A stretch of 64,000 bases of DNA. Source: Komagataeibacter xylinus (lineage in GTDB: Bacteria > Pseudomonadota > Alphaproteobacteria > Acetobacterales > Acetobacteraceae). The position numbers and the translations under genes are program-made. The DNA is taken from positions 62,001 to 126,000 of the forward strand of contig NZ_JARWSK010000009.1 in the NCBI RefSeq assembly GCF_031081985.1. The letters are read 5' to 3'. The notes beneath the pieces were generated by a model, which did no database searches, had not been told where the DNA came from, and was given only the letters and a program-made list of their open reading frames with translations. Every line of letters starts with the position of its first letter. Positions within the stretch are counted from its first letter, which is position 1. Positions 18,505 through 27,328 of the stretch are shown piece by piece.

Positions 18505-19002
18505 TTATCCCCGCTCCAGCTTGGCATAACGCCTGAGCGCACGCTCGCGCCGCAGGCGTGACAGCCGCCGGGTCCAGAAAATGCCGTTGGTCTGGTCGAT
18601 CTCGTGCTGCAGGCATGCACCCAGCAGGCCGCTGGCCTCGTCTTCGGCCACGGTGCCGTCGGGGCGGTCGTAGCGCACCCGCACGCGGGCAGGCCGGGTG
18701 ACGGGCGCGTGGATGCCCGGCATGGACAGGCTGCCTTCCTCCATCGTGGCGGTGTCATCCGCGTGCCAGATGATCTCGGGGTTGGCATAGACATGCGCGC
18801 CCGCGCCATCATGCAGGTCGATCACCACCAGCCGCAGGGGCTGGCCCACATGGCTGGCGGTAATCCCCAGGCCCGGTGCCGCGCGCAGGGTATCAAGCAG
18901 GTCGTGGGCCAGTCGGGCCGTTTCGGCGCTGGTGGCGTCAACGGGGCGGGCGACCTGTTCGAGGCAGGCATGCGGGTAGCGGATGATCGGCACGATGGCC
19001 AT
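18505..19002 (-). CDS. Peptide deformylase-like protein lacking metal ligands
   Basis: A 165-aa protein with the full peptide deformylase layout, but all three catalytic motifs are altered. Motif 1 reads GLGITASH (Gln replaced by His51), motif 2 EEGSLS (metal ligand Cys replaced by Ser91) and motif 3 HEIDQ (second metal-binding His replaced by Gln137; His133 and Glu134 remain). The fold should form, but removal of N-formyl groups by the usual mechanism is unlikely. A canonical def gene is expected elsewhere. The gene lies 17 bases after the 19020-19652 gene on the same strand. Confidence 0.88.
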   Translation of the reverse strand: MAIVPIIRYPHACLEQVARPVDATSAETARLAHDLLDTLRAAPGLGITASHVGQPLRLVVIDLHDGAGAHVYANPEIIWHADDTATMEEGSLSMPGIHAPVTRPARVRVRYDRPDGTVAEDEASGLLGACLQHEIDQTNGIFWTRRLSRLRRERALRRYAKLERG

Positions 19003-19019
19003 GGCGGGTGTTCCGGGCT

Positions 19020-19652
19020 TCAGTACAGGAAGGGACCGTTATCATCCGCGTTGAGGTTGGTGTAGTAGGGAATGTAGAAATTCAGGCCAAACGGGCTGTA
19101 GGTATGCTCCACGCCCGAGACGGGGCGCAGCGGCTTGACGTTATGCTCGGCAAGGCAGTCATACAGCGTCTCGCGCAGGTGGTCGGTTTCCTTGTCCGAT
19201 TTCGGGGCGCCATAGAACAGGTCATGCGCGTAGGGCTTGCAGGCCTGCGGCGTGTGTTCGTAATAATTGGCGTAACGGTCCTGCTGGTTGCGCGCGATAT
19301 CGGCATCCGACATCCACTGGTGGGTTGCAGCCGTGGTGCTCCACAGGGCCTTCCAGTCCGTATGCATGTGCGACAGGCGGGCAATGGCCACGCCATCCTC
19401 GCGCGTGCCATCGCCGCGCACGAGGCTGCCATGGCAGGCGAGCACCTGAACGTGGTCGTTATAGACCGAGCTCTTGACCGTGCCCCCCTCGAACCGGATG
19501 GCGGGCGAGGCTTTGGGCGCGCCCTGGTTTGCCGTGCGCACGATGGCCGCGGTAATGGCGGGCTGGCTGCAGTAATTGACCATGGGGCGGGGTGCATGCT
19601 GCGCGCAGGCGGCCATGGCGAGCGGAAGACATAAAGCAACAAGACGGCGCAA
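19020..19652 (-). CDS. Putative lipoprotein of unknown function
   Basis: A 210-aa protein with a lipoprotein signal (basic start, hydrophobic stretch, LAMAAC lipobox near residues 10-15). The TTG at 19652 is preferred: AAGGA lies about eight bases upstream and gives a standard signal length. An ATG at 19691 would add 13 mostly basic residues. The mature part has four Cys and no family that I recognise. It sits just upstream of the deformylase-like gene. Confidence 0.65.
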   Translation of the reverse strand: MRRLVALCLPLAMAACAQHAPRPMVNYCSQPAITAAIVRTANQGAPKASPAIRFEGGTVKSSVYNDHVQVLACHGSLVRGDGTREDGVAIARLSHMHTDWKALWSTTAATHQWMSDADIARNQQDRYANYYEHTPQACKPYAHDLFYGAPKSDKETDHLRETLYDCLAEHNVKPLRPVSGVEHTYSPFGLNFYIPYYTNLNADDNGPFLY

Positions 19653-19818
19653 CGGTTTTTTCCTTTTTGGCGGGGCGCGCAAACCCGTCATGCGGCGGGT
19701 TGTTCGGGCCGGATCATCAAGGCTGCATATAATGCAAAAAGAAGGCGTGAAACTGTTTTTTGCCTGATGGCTGCGATGTTTTTTCAAGGCAGCTACGCGC
19801 CAGCGCATGTGGGCGGCC

Positions 19819-20397
19819 TTACGCCGCGTATTTTCCGCCGCCGCGGCCCGGCGGCGTGAAGAACCATTTCACCAGCCCGAAGAAACCACGCCGCCTGCGC
19901 TGTCTGGGCTTGCTGCGTGCAAGGGTGGGGTTATAGCGCAGGGTGACGCTGGCGTAGTCATAGACGATGCAGACCGGCGTGGGCGGGCGGGCATACAGGG
20001 CATATGTCGCGCAATGGATCATGCTGCATACGGTATAGGCCGGGCCGGGCTGCGCCCGTGTTGGCGCACCCGCGCCCAGTATTTCGTAATCCTCAAGGTC
20101 ATGCAGCACGATGTAGTCCGGCTGCATGATGTGCGTGATGGTTTTTACGCCCAGCCTGCCCGCAAGTTCATGGATGGGAGCATCAAAATCATGCAGCGGA
20201 TAGCGCAGGGCATCGCCGATATTGCGGTACAGGGCCGTGCCATCATATTCCAGCTTCAACTGGATGATATTGCAGATGTCGAGCAGGATGAAGGTGGTCC
20301 TGCCTTTGGGGTCGATGGGGGAGCATGCCAGCCAGCGCCCGTTTGCCGCCGTGCGCATGATGGTCCGGACATCATCAAACCTGTCGTAGTAAGACAT
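19819..20397 (-). CDS. Conserved hypothetical protein
   Basis: A 192-aa protein with GGGGAGG before the ATG. There is no signal peptide. The first 110 residues look globular (alternating hydrophobic pattern); the C-terminus is very basic (SKPRQRRRRG) with an aromatic GFFGLVKWFF segment and a Gly-rich end, which might associate with membrane or nucleic acid. No family recognised. Confidence 0.6.
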   Translation of the reverse strand: MSYYDRFDDVRTIMRTAANGRWLACSPIDPKGRTTFILLDICNIIQLKLEYDGTALYRNIGDALRYPLHDFDAPIHELAGRLGVKTITHIMQPDYIVLHDLEDYEILGAGAPTRAQPGPAYTVCSMIHCATYALYARPPTPVCIVYDYASVTLRYNPTLARSKPRQRRRRGFFGLVKWFFTPPGRGGGKYAA

Positions 20398-20480
20398 GGA
20401 TTCCTCCCCTTTTGTTTATAGGGCGGGGGGAGGACGTAACAAGAATACAAATTTTCAATGCGGCCCTGTGCTTTTTGCCT

Positions 20481-20606
20481 TTACCGGGATGTATTGTTGC
20501 GGGGAGGGGAAGCATTGGCCCGTCCGGGCGCTAAAAGCAGCACCATGAGCAGCAGCACGATAGCACCCGACCAGCCCCGCATGCGCGGGGTGGCGGGGTC
20601 ACCCAT
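20481..20606 (-). CDS. Micro-protein translationally coupled to porin gene
   Basis: A 41-aa frame whose ATG (20604-20606) shares a base with the porin stop codon (TGATG). The peptide has a single hydrophobic segment, GAIVLLLMVLLLAPG, and a polar C-terminus, like an uncleaved anchor or a short signal peptide. Coupled translation is the main evidence that it is real. No homologue is known to me. Confidence 0.4.
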   Translation of the reverse strand: MGDPATPRMRGWSGAIVLLLMVLLLAPGRANASPPRNNTSR

Positions 20607-22225
20607 CAGAACGTAATGCTGCTGTGCAGGCCAAAAATGGCCTCGTTTCCCACGCGGCGATTGTAGCTCACGCCATAATCGGGCACGCCGCCCGAGGGGT
20701 TCCACACGTACTGGAAGTCAGGCTGCATGACCATCCACGGCGTGACCTGTGCCTGGTAGGTCAGTTCAAGGTGGTTTTCATTGCCCTGCACGGGTGTGTA
20801 GGCGCTCAGGGCCGAGTTGCGGTCGAACTGGCGCTCGCCCGAACTGGCCCGGCCAATGCCCCAGCCCAGACCGATCGTGTCGTTATCGCGGCCCTTGAAC
20901 GGGGCCTTGAGGTTCAGCCCCGCATCAATGGCGAAGCTGATCAGGTTGCGGTCGCCGCTATTGCCGGTGGCGCGCACGAACAGGCCCAGCGACCGCGCTG
21001 ACGTGATGGAAGGCCGCCAGAGCATCTGGTCGATGATGCCATACACCATCCAGTTGCCCCGGTCCCAGCGCGGGATGCCGGTGGTGTCATTCGGGCTGCC
21101 GAGCGCCTGGCCCAGATTGTTGTAGCGGTAGTCGGCAAACTTCGCGGTATCGTAGTAGCCGCCCAGCTTGTACACGCCCGGCAGGCCGGGGTTCTTGGTC
21201 GCGTGCGCCATGTCGGCGGGCTGGGGGTTCAGCGCGTATTGCAGCTCGGTGATGAGCAGCGCGCCGGTGCCCATGTTGAAGTTGGTGCCGTTGGCGCCGT
21301 TATAGGTCTGGCTGGTGGGGTCGGAGTTGCTGCCGGCCGCCGAGCCGGTGGCCTGCTGGATGGGCAGGGAGTTGTAGCGGTTGCCCGGCGGGTTGTCGTC
21401 GGCTGCGGCAAACATGAAGGTGAACTTCTCGCTCGGTCGGTAGCGGATGCGGATGGCAGGCGACGACAGCGGCCAGGACGGGCCGCCGCCATACAGGTTG
21501 ACCGAGGGCGCCATGGGCCAGCCAAAGTTTGCGTTGAGGTAGAGCGAGGCGTAATCGCTGATCAGGAATTCGGTATCAAGATCCTGCTGGCCGATCTTCA
21601 CATCAAGTTTGCCCTTGAGGAAGGACTGCTGGTACCACAGTTCGAACAGGCGGGTGGAGCGGTCGGCCTCGAACCCGCTGACGGGGTTGAAATTGGCCAG
21701 ATGATCCTGCGAGATCGAGCGCCCGCGCGTCTGCAACGCACTGACATTGAACAGGCCGCCCTTCAGCCCGAACAGCTTTTCGGTATCCACGGTAAGCGTG
21801 GGCATGGTCACGCCATCATAGGACGGTCCCGTGCCCGAGCCACTGGCGCCATCATTGCCCGATGGCGTGCCGCCGGTGCCGTTGCCCCACACTTCATCGA
21901 CTTCCTGAATGTCGAAGCTGATGCCGTGCCTGTACAGCCATGGCCGCGCGCCCCACATATTACCCAGAAGGTTGCCGCTGGTGTCGAGCTTATCGCCGTC
22001 ACCCGCGGCTTTTTCCTCCGCTTCGGCGGTGGCGCGTTCTGAATCGCGCACCGTGGCGGGGTCGATCTGCACGATCAATGGCGTGGAGTTGCCCAGGCGG
22101 GCGCGGTCCTGCGCGATCTGGGTCTGGGCATGGGCTGCGGTGCAATACGCGCCGCTCAGGGCGCCCGACAGCAGCAGCAGGCGCGACAGGCGCCGCCGGC
22201 GCGGGAGGAGAATAGGCAATTTCAT
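20606..22225 (-). CDS. OprB-family carbohydrate porin
   Basis: A 539-aa outer membrane protein with a signal peptide (ending AHA near residue 33), a polar segment, then a beta-barrel with OprB marks: GISFDIQEVDEVWGN, the FELWYQQSFL-K-DVKIGQQDLDTEF block, SDYASLYLNANFGWP and a terminal Phe. OprB porins let mono- and disaccharides cross the outer membrane. The unusual point is its leader: a cobalamin riboswitch with its own promoter sits on the same strand, ending about 165 bases before the ATG. A micro-ORF overlaps its stop codon. Confidence 0.9.
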   Translation of the reverse strand: MKLPILLPRRRRLSRLLLLSGALSGAYCTAAHAQTQIAQDRARLGNSTPLIVQIDPATVRDSERATAEAEEKAAGDGDKLDTSGNLLGNMWGARPWLYRHGISFDIQEVDEVWGNGTGGTPSGNDGASGSGTGPSYDGVTMPTLTVDTEKLFGLKGGLFNVSALQTRGRSISQDHLANFNPVSGFEADRSTRLFELWYQQSFLKGKLDVKIGQQDLDTEFLISDYASLYLNANFGWPMAPSVNLYGGGPSWPLSSPAIRIRYRPSEKFTFMFAAADDNPPGNRYNSLPIQQATGSAAGSNSDPTSQTYNGANGTNFNMGTGALLITELQYALNPQPADMAHATKNPGLPGVYKLGGYYDTAKFADYRYNNLGQALGSPNDTTGIPRWDRGNWMVYGIIDQMLWRPSITSARSLGLFVRATGNSGDRNLISFAIDAGLNLKAPFKGRDNDTIGLGWGIGRASSGERQFDRNSALSAYTPVQGNENHLELTYQAQVTPWMVMQPDFQYVWNPSGGVPDYGVSYNRRVGNEAIFGLHSSITF

Positions 22226-22391
22226 GGTGGAAACATCCCGTCAGGATGGGTCTGGCGCTACAGGGCCAGAAGATGACAGGCCAACACAAAGGCCCATCGC
22301 TGGTACGGCATACGGGATGTCAGGTCGGAGGGCGCATGGTCTCATATCCATCTCCGGTCATGCCCGCCCGGCGATATCGTTAAAGGACAAT

Positions 22392-22589
22392 GGCAGGTCT
22401 CCTGACTTGCGGGTCATTGCACGCCATCTCCCTTCCCGGCCGGAGCCAGTGGTTGCCATCGGCATGGCACCAGATGAAGCACTCTCCGCCTACAGTTGCG
22501 GGTACAGTTGCCGACTGAGCCCCCGGGCCTGAAGACCCTGCCGAAGCTTACGGCATTCCCTTTTTCACCCGTTTGCACGGGACCATTGA
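22392..22589 (-). promoter_or_regulatory. Cobalamin riboswitch
   Basis: Read on the minus strand, the region contains the conserved blocks of the AdoCbl aptamer in order: GGTGAAAAAGGGAA near the 5' end, CCCGCAACTGTAGGCGG, the B12-box-like ACCACTGG, CCGGGAAGGG, and the closing GCAAGTCAGGAGACCTGCC. Spacing and order match the class. The next gene downstream is the OprB-like porin. In the leader, ACATCCCGT near 22308-22316 can pair with ACGGGATGT near 22229-22237 just before the porin ATG, a possible translation switch (inference). Confidence 0.9.
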
Positions 22590-22602
22590 CTTGTCGGGCT
22601 GG

Positions 22603-22630
22603 ACTATACCGTGCGCGGATCAATGTGCAA
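22603..22630 (-). promoter_or_regulatory. Sigma-70-type promoter of the riboswitch transcript
   Basis: Minus-strand TTGCAC (22625-22630) and TATAGT (22603-22608) are separated by 16 bases and lie just upstream of the aptamer 5' end, where transcription of the riboswitch should start. Confidence 0.6.
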
Positions 22631-22814
22631 GATCAGCGTGTTACCGCGCGGCTGCTCCGCCCGGTGCAGGCATGGGCCGTGCCATGCGGCGCGCAGGCCC
22701 GGTTATGCGTGCGTGGCCGGGGCCTGCACGCCGGGCGGGCTTTTTGTGCCTGCGGGAAGGGTATGGCATCTAATATATTGACAGGAAACAATTTTATTAA
22801 AAAAGACAGCTGTT

Positions 22815-22855
22815 TTATGAAGCTTTTTGGAAAAAAGCTTCACCGGAAATTTTCC
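22815..22855. repeat. A-hairpin half of the intergenic repeat
   Basis: ATGAAGCTTTTTGGAAAAAAGCTTCACCGG is an A-type hairpin with a GGAAATTTT flank. The B hairpin is absent. It lies just past the stop of the GGDEF/EAL gene. Confidence 0.65.
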
Positions 22856-22875
22856 TATGGTTCACAGGCCGGTTT

Positions 22876-25404
22876 TCAGGCTGCTGGCACAGGCTCGGCC
22901 CGGCGTTCCCTGATCCATGTATCAAGGGCTGCGGTATCCATCGGGCGGCCAAAATAATAGCCCTGTATCACGTCGCAATCGATGTTGCGCAACTGGGCGC
23001 ACTGGGCGGCGTCCTCCACCCCTTCGGCCACCACGGTCATGCCCAGCGTGTGGCCGATGCGGATGATGGCGGTCACCACCTGGCGCACGTTGCCGGTGCT
23101 GCCAAAGCCGTTCATGAAGCTGCGGTCGATCTTGACCTCGCTTATGGGCAGGCTGGCAAGGTTGGACAGGCTGGAATACCCGGTGCCGAAATCATCCATC
23201 GACAGGCCGATGCCCAGTTCACGGATGGCCCGGGCGGTGGCCACCGTCTGCTCGAAGTTCTCGATCATGGCGGTCTCGGTCAGTTCCACGATCAGGCGTT
23301 CGGGCGGCACGTTGGTCTCGTGCAGGATGGTGGCAAGCTGCGCCACGAGTTCAGGGTCCTGGAACTGGATGGCCGAGACATTGACCGATACGGTGGGCAC
23401 GGGAATGCCGTGCGCGATCCACTGCGCCATCTGCGCGCACGCCGCCCGCAGCGACCACACGCCAATGGCGCGGATCTGCCCGGTTTCCTCCGCCACGGGA
23501 ATGAACCGCCCCGGCGAGACCATGCCCAGCACCGCATCGTTCCAGCGCGAGAGCGCCTCCACGCCATGCAGTTCGCCCGTGCTCAGGTCAACCTGGGGCT
23601 GATAGACAAGGCTCAGCCGGTTATCGGCAATGGCCTCGCGCAGGGCGGAGGCGAGGATGATGTGATCTTCCGCCTGCCGGTTCATGGAAGGGTGGAAGAA
23701 GCGGTAACAGCACCGCCCCGCCTTCTTGGCCTGCGCGAGCGCGGTATAGGCCTGGCGCAGGGTTTCTTCCACGGCCTGCCCGTCCTGATGGGTGCTGATG
23801 CCAATGCTGCCCGAAATGTTGATGGGAATGTTATCGACCGTAAACGGCTCTTCAAGCGTGTGGAGGATGCGCTCGGCCAGATGCGTGATGTCGGTGGCGT
23901 CCTGCGTGGTCAGCACCACGAATTCATCGCCCTCCGTGCGCACCAGCACGTCGCGCCCCACAATGCCGTGGCGCAGGCGGCCCGCGAGTTCGAGCAGCAT
24001 CTGGTCGGCCCGGCCCTGGCCGAGCGCCTGCACGATCTTGCGGAAACGGTCGAGGTCGATGACCATGATGCTCAGCGCTGTTGCAGGCGGCCGGGCCACG
24101 AGTTCGTTGAGGCGGCGGTTGAGCCACAGGCGGTTGGGCAGGCTGGTCAGCCGGTCGGTATAGGACAGGCGGATGATGGATTCACGGCTGCGCTGCTGCT
24201 CGATGGCCAGCATGGCCAGATGCACGCAGGCATTGACAATGCGCCGGTGCCACGCCCCCGGCTGGCCGGGCGTGCGGAAATAGAGCGAGAAGCTGCCCGC
24301 AACCTCGCCATTGCGCAGGATGACGGGCACCGCCCACTCGGCTGCCAGCGCATGCTCGGCCACGACCGCGCGCAGGGCGGGCCAGCGCTCCTCCGCCGCA
24401 AGATCGGGCACCTCCACTTCCTTTGCCGTGGCGATGGCCGTGCCGCATGCGCCGCCTGCCGTGCCGGCCTCCAGCCCCTCGAATGCCTGCAGCACGGGCA
24501 GGGGCATGGCGCCGTGGCCACCGGCATGCAGCACGCCGCCGTTGCTGAGCATGACCACGGCCAGGCAGTCCGGCGCGATGAGTTCGATGCGGCGGCACAT
24601 GAAATCAAGCATCTCGCGCAGGGAGAACTGGTCCGTCAGTGCCTCGACCACGTCGCGCTGCAGGTTGCGCAACTGCCGGTCATGCGTGATGTCGTGGATG
24701 ATGATGATGATATCGGCCAGCGTGCCGTCATCCGCGTAATGCGGCGTGACCGCGCAGCGCAGCCACAGCGCCACGCCCTGCGGGCCACGGGCCTGCACAT
24801 CCACCTCGAAGCCGGTGCGGCGGGCAAGGTGTGCGCGGAACTGGCGCAGGGTGCCGATATCGTTTTCCGCCCCCGCCAGCAGCGTGCCAAACGGCGCGCC
24901 GTGCAGCGCGTCGCGCTCCACGCCAAGCATGGTGGCGATGGCGGCATTGGCATGGGTGATGCGGTACTGCGCATCGAGCACCACAATGCCCCGGTCGGTC
25001 GCCTGCACGATCATGGCGCTGATCTCGGCCTGCTCGCGCACCAGATCCTCGTGCGTGCGGTCATGCAGGGCGATCAGTTCATAGGGCACGCCATCCCATT
25101 CTACATGTTCACGGTACAGGCGCACGGGCAGGCCCAGCCCATCCCTGCGGCGCAGCGTGGTGCAGTGCGATGGTGTTGTCCCCTGTTCCGGCAGGCCCGG
25201 CGTGGCCGCGGCATCCGCACCGGGCCGCATGCCCTGGGTAAACAGGCGGCCGAGGCGGGTGGCGGCGAGTTCCGTGGCGCTGTAGCCGGTCATGGCGCAG
25301 GCGCATGCGTTGCCATAGAGTACATGACCCGCGCTGTCCGCCATCATCAGCGCCAACGGCAGTTTCTCCAGAAGCGGGGAAGAAATCTGTGTGATGTCTG
25401 GCAT
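22876..25404 (-). CDS. PAS-GAF-GGDEF-EAL protein, probable c-di-GMP phosphodiesterase
   Basis: An 842-aa cytoplasmic protein. Order: PAS domain (about 10-120), second PAS (about 125-245), GAF-like domain (about 250-410), GGDEF domain, EAL domain. The GGDEF signature is EGDEF (first Gly replaced by Glu), so cyclase activity is doubtful and a GTP-sensing role is possible. The EAL domain is intact: EALSRW, NVSAIQF, ELTET, DDFGTGYSS, KIDRSF, AEGVE and QGYYFGRP. It should hydrolyse c-di-GMP, which controls cellulose synthesis in this bacterial group. The ATG at 25404 gives the normal N-terminus; an upstream ATG at 25467 exists. Confidence 0.9.
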   Translation of the reverse strand: MPDITQISSPLLEKLPLALMMADSAGHVLYGNACACAMTGYSATELAATRLGRLFTQGMRPGADAAATPGLPEQGTTPSHCTTLRRRDGLGLPVRLYREHVEWDGVPYELIALHDRTHEDLVREQAEISAMIVQATDRGIVVLDAQYRITHANAAIATMLGVERDALHGAPFGTLLAGAENDIGTLRQFRAHLARRTGFEVDVQARGPQGVALWLRCAVTPHYADDGTLADIIIIIHDITHDRQLRNLQRDVVEALTDQFSLREMLDFMCRRIELIAPDCLAVVMLSNGGVLHAGGHGAMPLPVLQAFEGLEAGTAGGACGTAIATAKEVEVPDLAAEERWPALRAVVAEHALAAEWAVPVILRNGEVAGSFSLYFRTPGQPGAWHRRIVNACVHLAMLAIEQQRSRESIIRLSYTDRLTSLPNRLWLNRRLNELVARPPATALSIMVIDLDRFRKIVQALGQGRADQMLLELAGRLRHGIVGRDVLVRTEGDEFVVLTTQDATDITHLAERILHTLEEPFTVDNIPINISGSIGISTHQDGQAVEETLRQAYTALAQAKKAGRCCYRFFHPSMNRQAEDHIILASALREAIADNRLSLVYQPQVDLSTGELHGVEALSRWNDAVLGMVSPGRFIPVAEETGQIRAIGVWSLRAACAQMAQWIAHGIPVPTVSVNVSAIQFQDPELVAQLATILHETNVPPERLIVELTETAMIENFEQTVATARAIRELGIGLSMDDFGTGYSSLSNLASLPISEVKIDRSFMNGFGSTGNVRQVVTAIIRIGHTLGMTVVAEGVEDAAQCAQLRNIDCDVIQGYYFGRPMDTAALDTWIRERRAEPVPAA

Positions 25405-25622
25405 GATGGCGTCTTTCCACAAGGTCCTGGTCCTTTGCCGCATGGCACGCCCATGATGACGGGGCATGAAATGCGCGGTTTTTCAGGCGATAAGGGGCAT
25501 TGGCGTATCTTTAACTTTATTGCGGCAGTTTTATGGCCTGCTTTTGTAGTGTATTTACCGATTCATGTTTCGTTTTGACTGTTCCATCACCTGCACATAC
25601 AGGGGCATAATGTGGCGGTGGA

Positions 25623-26075
25623 TCAGTATTCCGGTTTTTCCCCCTTCGCGGGAACGGAGGTGGGCGTGCCCGGCGTGCCGGCATAGGTCAGCAGCACCAC
25701 GGTGCGGGTATCCCCTGTTTCCCCGCGATGGGTGTCATTGACGGATTCAGCGAACGCCTCACCCTGATGGAAAGTTTCAGTCCTGCCGCTGTCACGATCA
25801 TGAATCGTCAACTGCCCTTCAAGCACGTAGCCTGCGTTGGGCATGGGGTGGGTGTGCCATGGCAGCGCGGTATGGGCGGGAATGGTCAGGCGGATCATGG
25901 TCAGTTCGGGGCGCGTGGCGGGGTAGGGTTCGTACGCCACGCCATTCCATGAATGATCGGCCTGAAGCAGGATGTCCCGATGCCCCGAGGCGACTGACTG
26001 GGTATGGGCCACAAGGGGCAGGGCGGCAGACAGGCCAAGGATGGCCAGGGCAAGGGTGGTGTGTATTCTTGGCAT
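25623..26075 (-). CDS. Secreted cupin-domain protein
   Basis: A 150-aa protein with a signal peptide (ending near residue 25). The cupin barrel shows motif 1 PWHTHPMPNAGYVLEGQLTI with two His and a partial motif 2, GEAFAESVNDTHRG. Similar small periplasmic cupins bind a metal. Ligand or activity is unknown. Longer readings upstream lack a signal peptide, so the ATG at 26075 is preferred. Confidence 0.8.
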   Translation of the reverse strand: MPRIHTTLALAILGLSAALPLVAHTQSVASGHRDILLQADHSWNGVAYEPYPATRPELTMIRLTIPAHTALPWHTHPMPNAGYVLEGQLTIHDRDSGRTETFHQGEAFAESVNDTHRGETGDTRTVVLLTYAGTPGTPTSVPAKGEKPEY

Positions 26076-26268
26076 CGTGGCGCATTTCCCGTCAGTTCTG
26101 GTACTCCGTGGGGAAATAGCGTGCGATGCCCCGGCATGTTTCCATTGCGTTAAGGGTAAACGCGCTGCCTCACACCCTTTTGAGACTGTCTGGAACGTTG
26201 GCCGGGGAAACATCCAGAAATCATAAGGACGTTTCTGGTGAGGCTTTCTTTTGGAAAGCAGCCAGGTT

Positions 26269-26619
26269 TTATCCTTCTGTATTATCCTTATGCCAGACAT
26301 CTTCATAATCAGGCGTAACAATAAAGCGCCATCCCGGCGCTAGGCCCAGATAGGGAATGACGATTTTGCACCAGTGCGGGATATGGTGGGTATGCAGCGG
26401 CACGAAAAAGTCCTCCGCCTGCGACATTTCCTCCCCGGCCCAGATATACCAGCCACTCGTGCCGTTTTCGGGCGGCGTGCGCACGCCCCTTATGGGGAGC
26501 AGCCCGGTCCTGACATTTCTTGATATGCCCAGTTTCAGATTCCACCCGCAATCGTAATAAGGCGCATGGAACCTGTTACAGACATCCATCTGGATTTCTT
26601 TATACGGATTGTTTTCCAT
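26269..26619 (-). CDS. DUF2185/Imm33-like immunity protein
   Basis: A 116-aa cytoplasmic protein with the family pattern GVRxPPENGTSGWYIWAGEE, then DFFVPLHxxHI and YLGLAPGWRF-x(5)-YEDVW, which I associate with DUF2185/Imm33 immunity proteins of polymorphic toxin systems. Its base composition is clearly more AT-rich than the neighbours. No toxin gene is adjacent. It is 15 bases after another immunity-type gene on the same strand, between the cupin gene and tRNA-Tyr. Confidence 0.65.
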   Translation of the reverse strand: MENNPYKEIQMDVCNRFHAPYYDCGWNLKLGISRNVRTGLLPIRGVRTPPENGTSGWYIWAGEEMSQAEDFFVPLHTHHIPHWCKIVIPYLGLAPGWRFIVTPDYEDVWHKDNTEG

Positions 26620-26634
26620 GTCAGGGCATATTCA

Positions 26635-26961
26635 TCATGATGACCGACCGGACACGGATTTTTTGATGACAGGCAGCGCCCTGTTTATGACGGCATCGAG
26701 TTCCGTTGCCCCAATGGTGTATGCATCCCGGTCTTTTTTCATGGGTTCATAACTGACTGATGCAGTAAAGATTTTGTCGAATGCCCCGCGTGTTGTGCCA
26801 TCCTGATGGTTTAGGCTGAAATTGCCATTGTCACGCACGCTTTTCCATAAAGAAATATAGTGGTCAGCAAATTCACCCGGGCTGACCCTTGCCTTCAGGC
26901 GGTCGTGGCATAAGGCGATCATCTGTTGTGGGATATTTCTTTCGCGCGGGGAATCTGCCAT
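26635..26961 (-). CDS. Colicin-immunity-domain-like protein
   Basis: A 108-aa, mainly helical protein. The stretch SPGEFADHYISLWKSVRD, followed by FDKIFTASVSYEP and a final helix containing ATELDAVINRALPVI, resembles colicin D-type immunity domains (F-x(5)-LWKxxRD, iF...vs.y.P). Low GC like the next gene. It is upstream of the DUF2185/Imm33-like gene by 15 bases and likely shares its transcript. The family assignment is from pattern memory and is moderate. Confidence 0.5.
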   Translation of the reverse strand: MADSPRERNIPQQMIALCHDRLKARVSPGEFADHYISLWKSVRDNGNFSLNHQDGTTRGAFDKIFTASVSYEPMKKDRDAYTIGATELDAVINRALPVIKKSVSGRSS

Positions 26962-27124
26962 CAGGCCACCATGAACTTATCGGTATAATATCAGGAGGCT
27001 ACCTGAAAAAGCCGGTTCGGCAAATCCTGGCAATGATGGCCGGTCTGCATCACAGCGCAGCAACACGGAAAGCGCCGGAAAACCAGCGCTTTGATACATG
27101 ATGCTACTGCATGTGAAAGGGAGT

Positions 27125-27210
27125 TGGTGGAGGGAGTTGGATTCGAACCAACGTAGGCGTACACCAGCGGATTTACAGTCCGCCCCCTTTAGCCACTCGG
27201 GCATCCCTCC
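27125..27210 (-). tRNA. tRNA-Tyr (GTA)
   Basis: On the minus strand an 86-base tRNA with encoded CCA: acceptor GGAGGGA pairs with TCCCTCC, the anticodon loop reads CTGTAAA (anticodon GTA), the long variable arm is typical of type II tRNA-Tyr, and the T-loop is GTTCGAATC. It lies divergent from rlmB and next to the two immunity-type genes, so it may be an old integration site. Confidence 0.97.
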
Positions 27211-27328
27211 AGGTTGGGCGGGTAAATACGGGGTATGAGGGGGGTGAGTCAAGGGCATGGGTGAAAAATTTGCGACAATTTTCGTTTGGGGGAATGACGC
27301 CGGTGCGCGTTGGGCTTAAAGAGCGATC

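Noticed and set aside
23050-25578. 842-codon plus-strand frame opposite the GGDEF/EAL gene
   Set aside because: Very long but antisense to intact PAS/GGDEF/EAL domains; His/Gly/Arg-rich composition typical of shadow frames.
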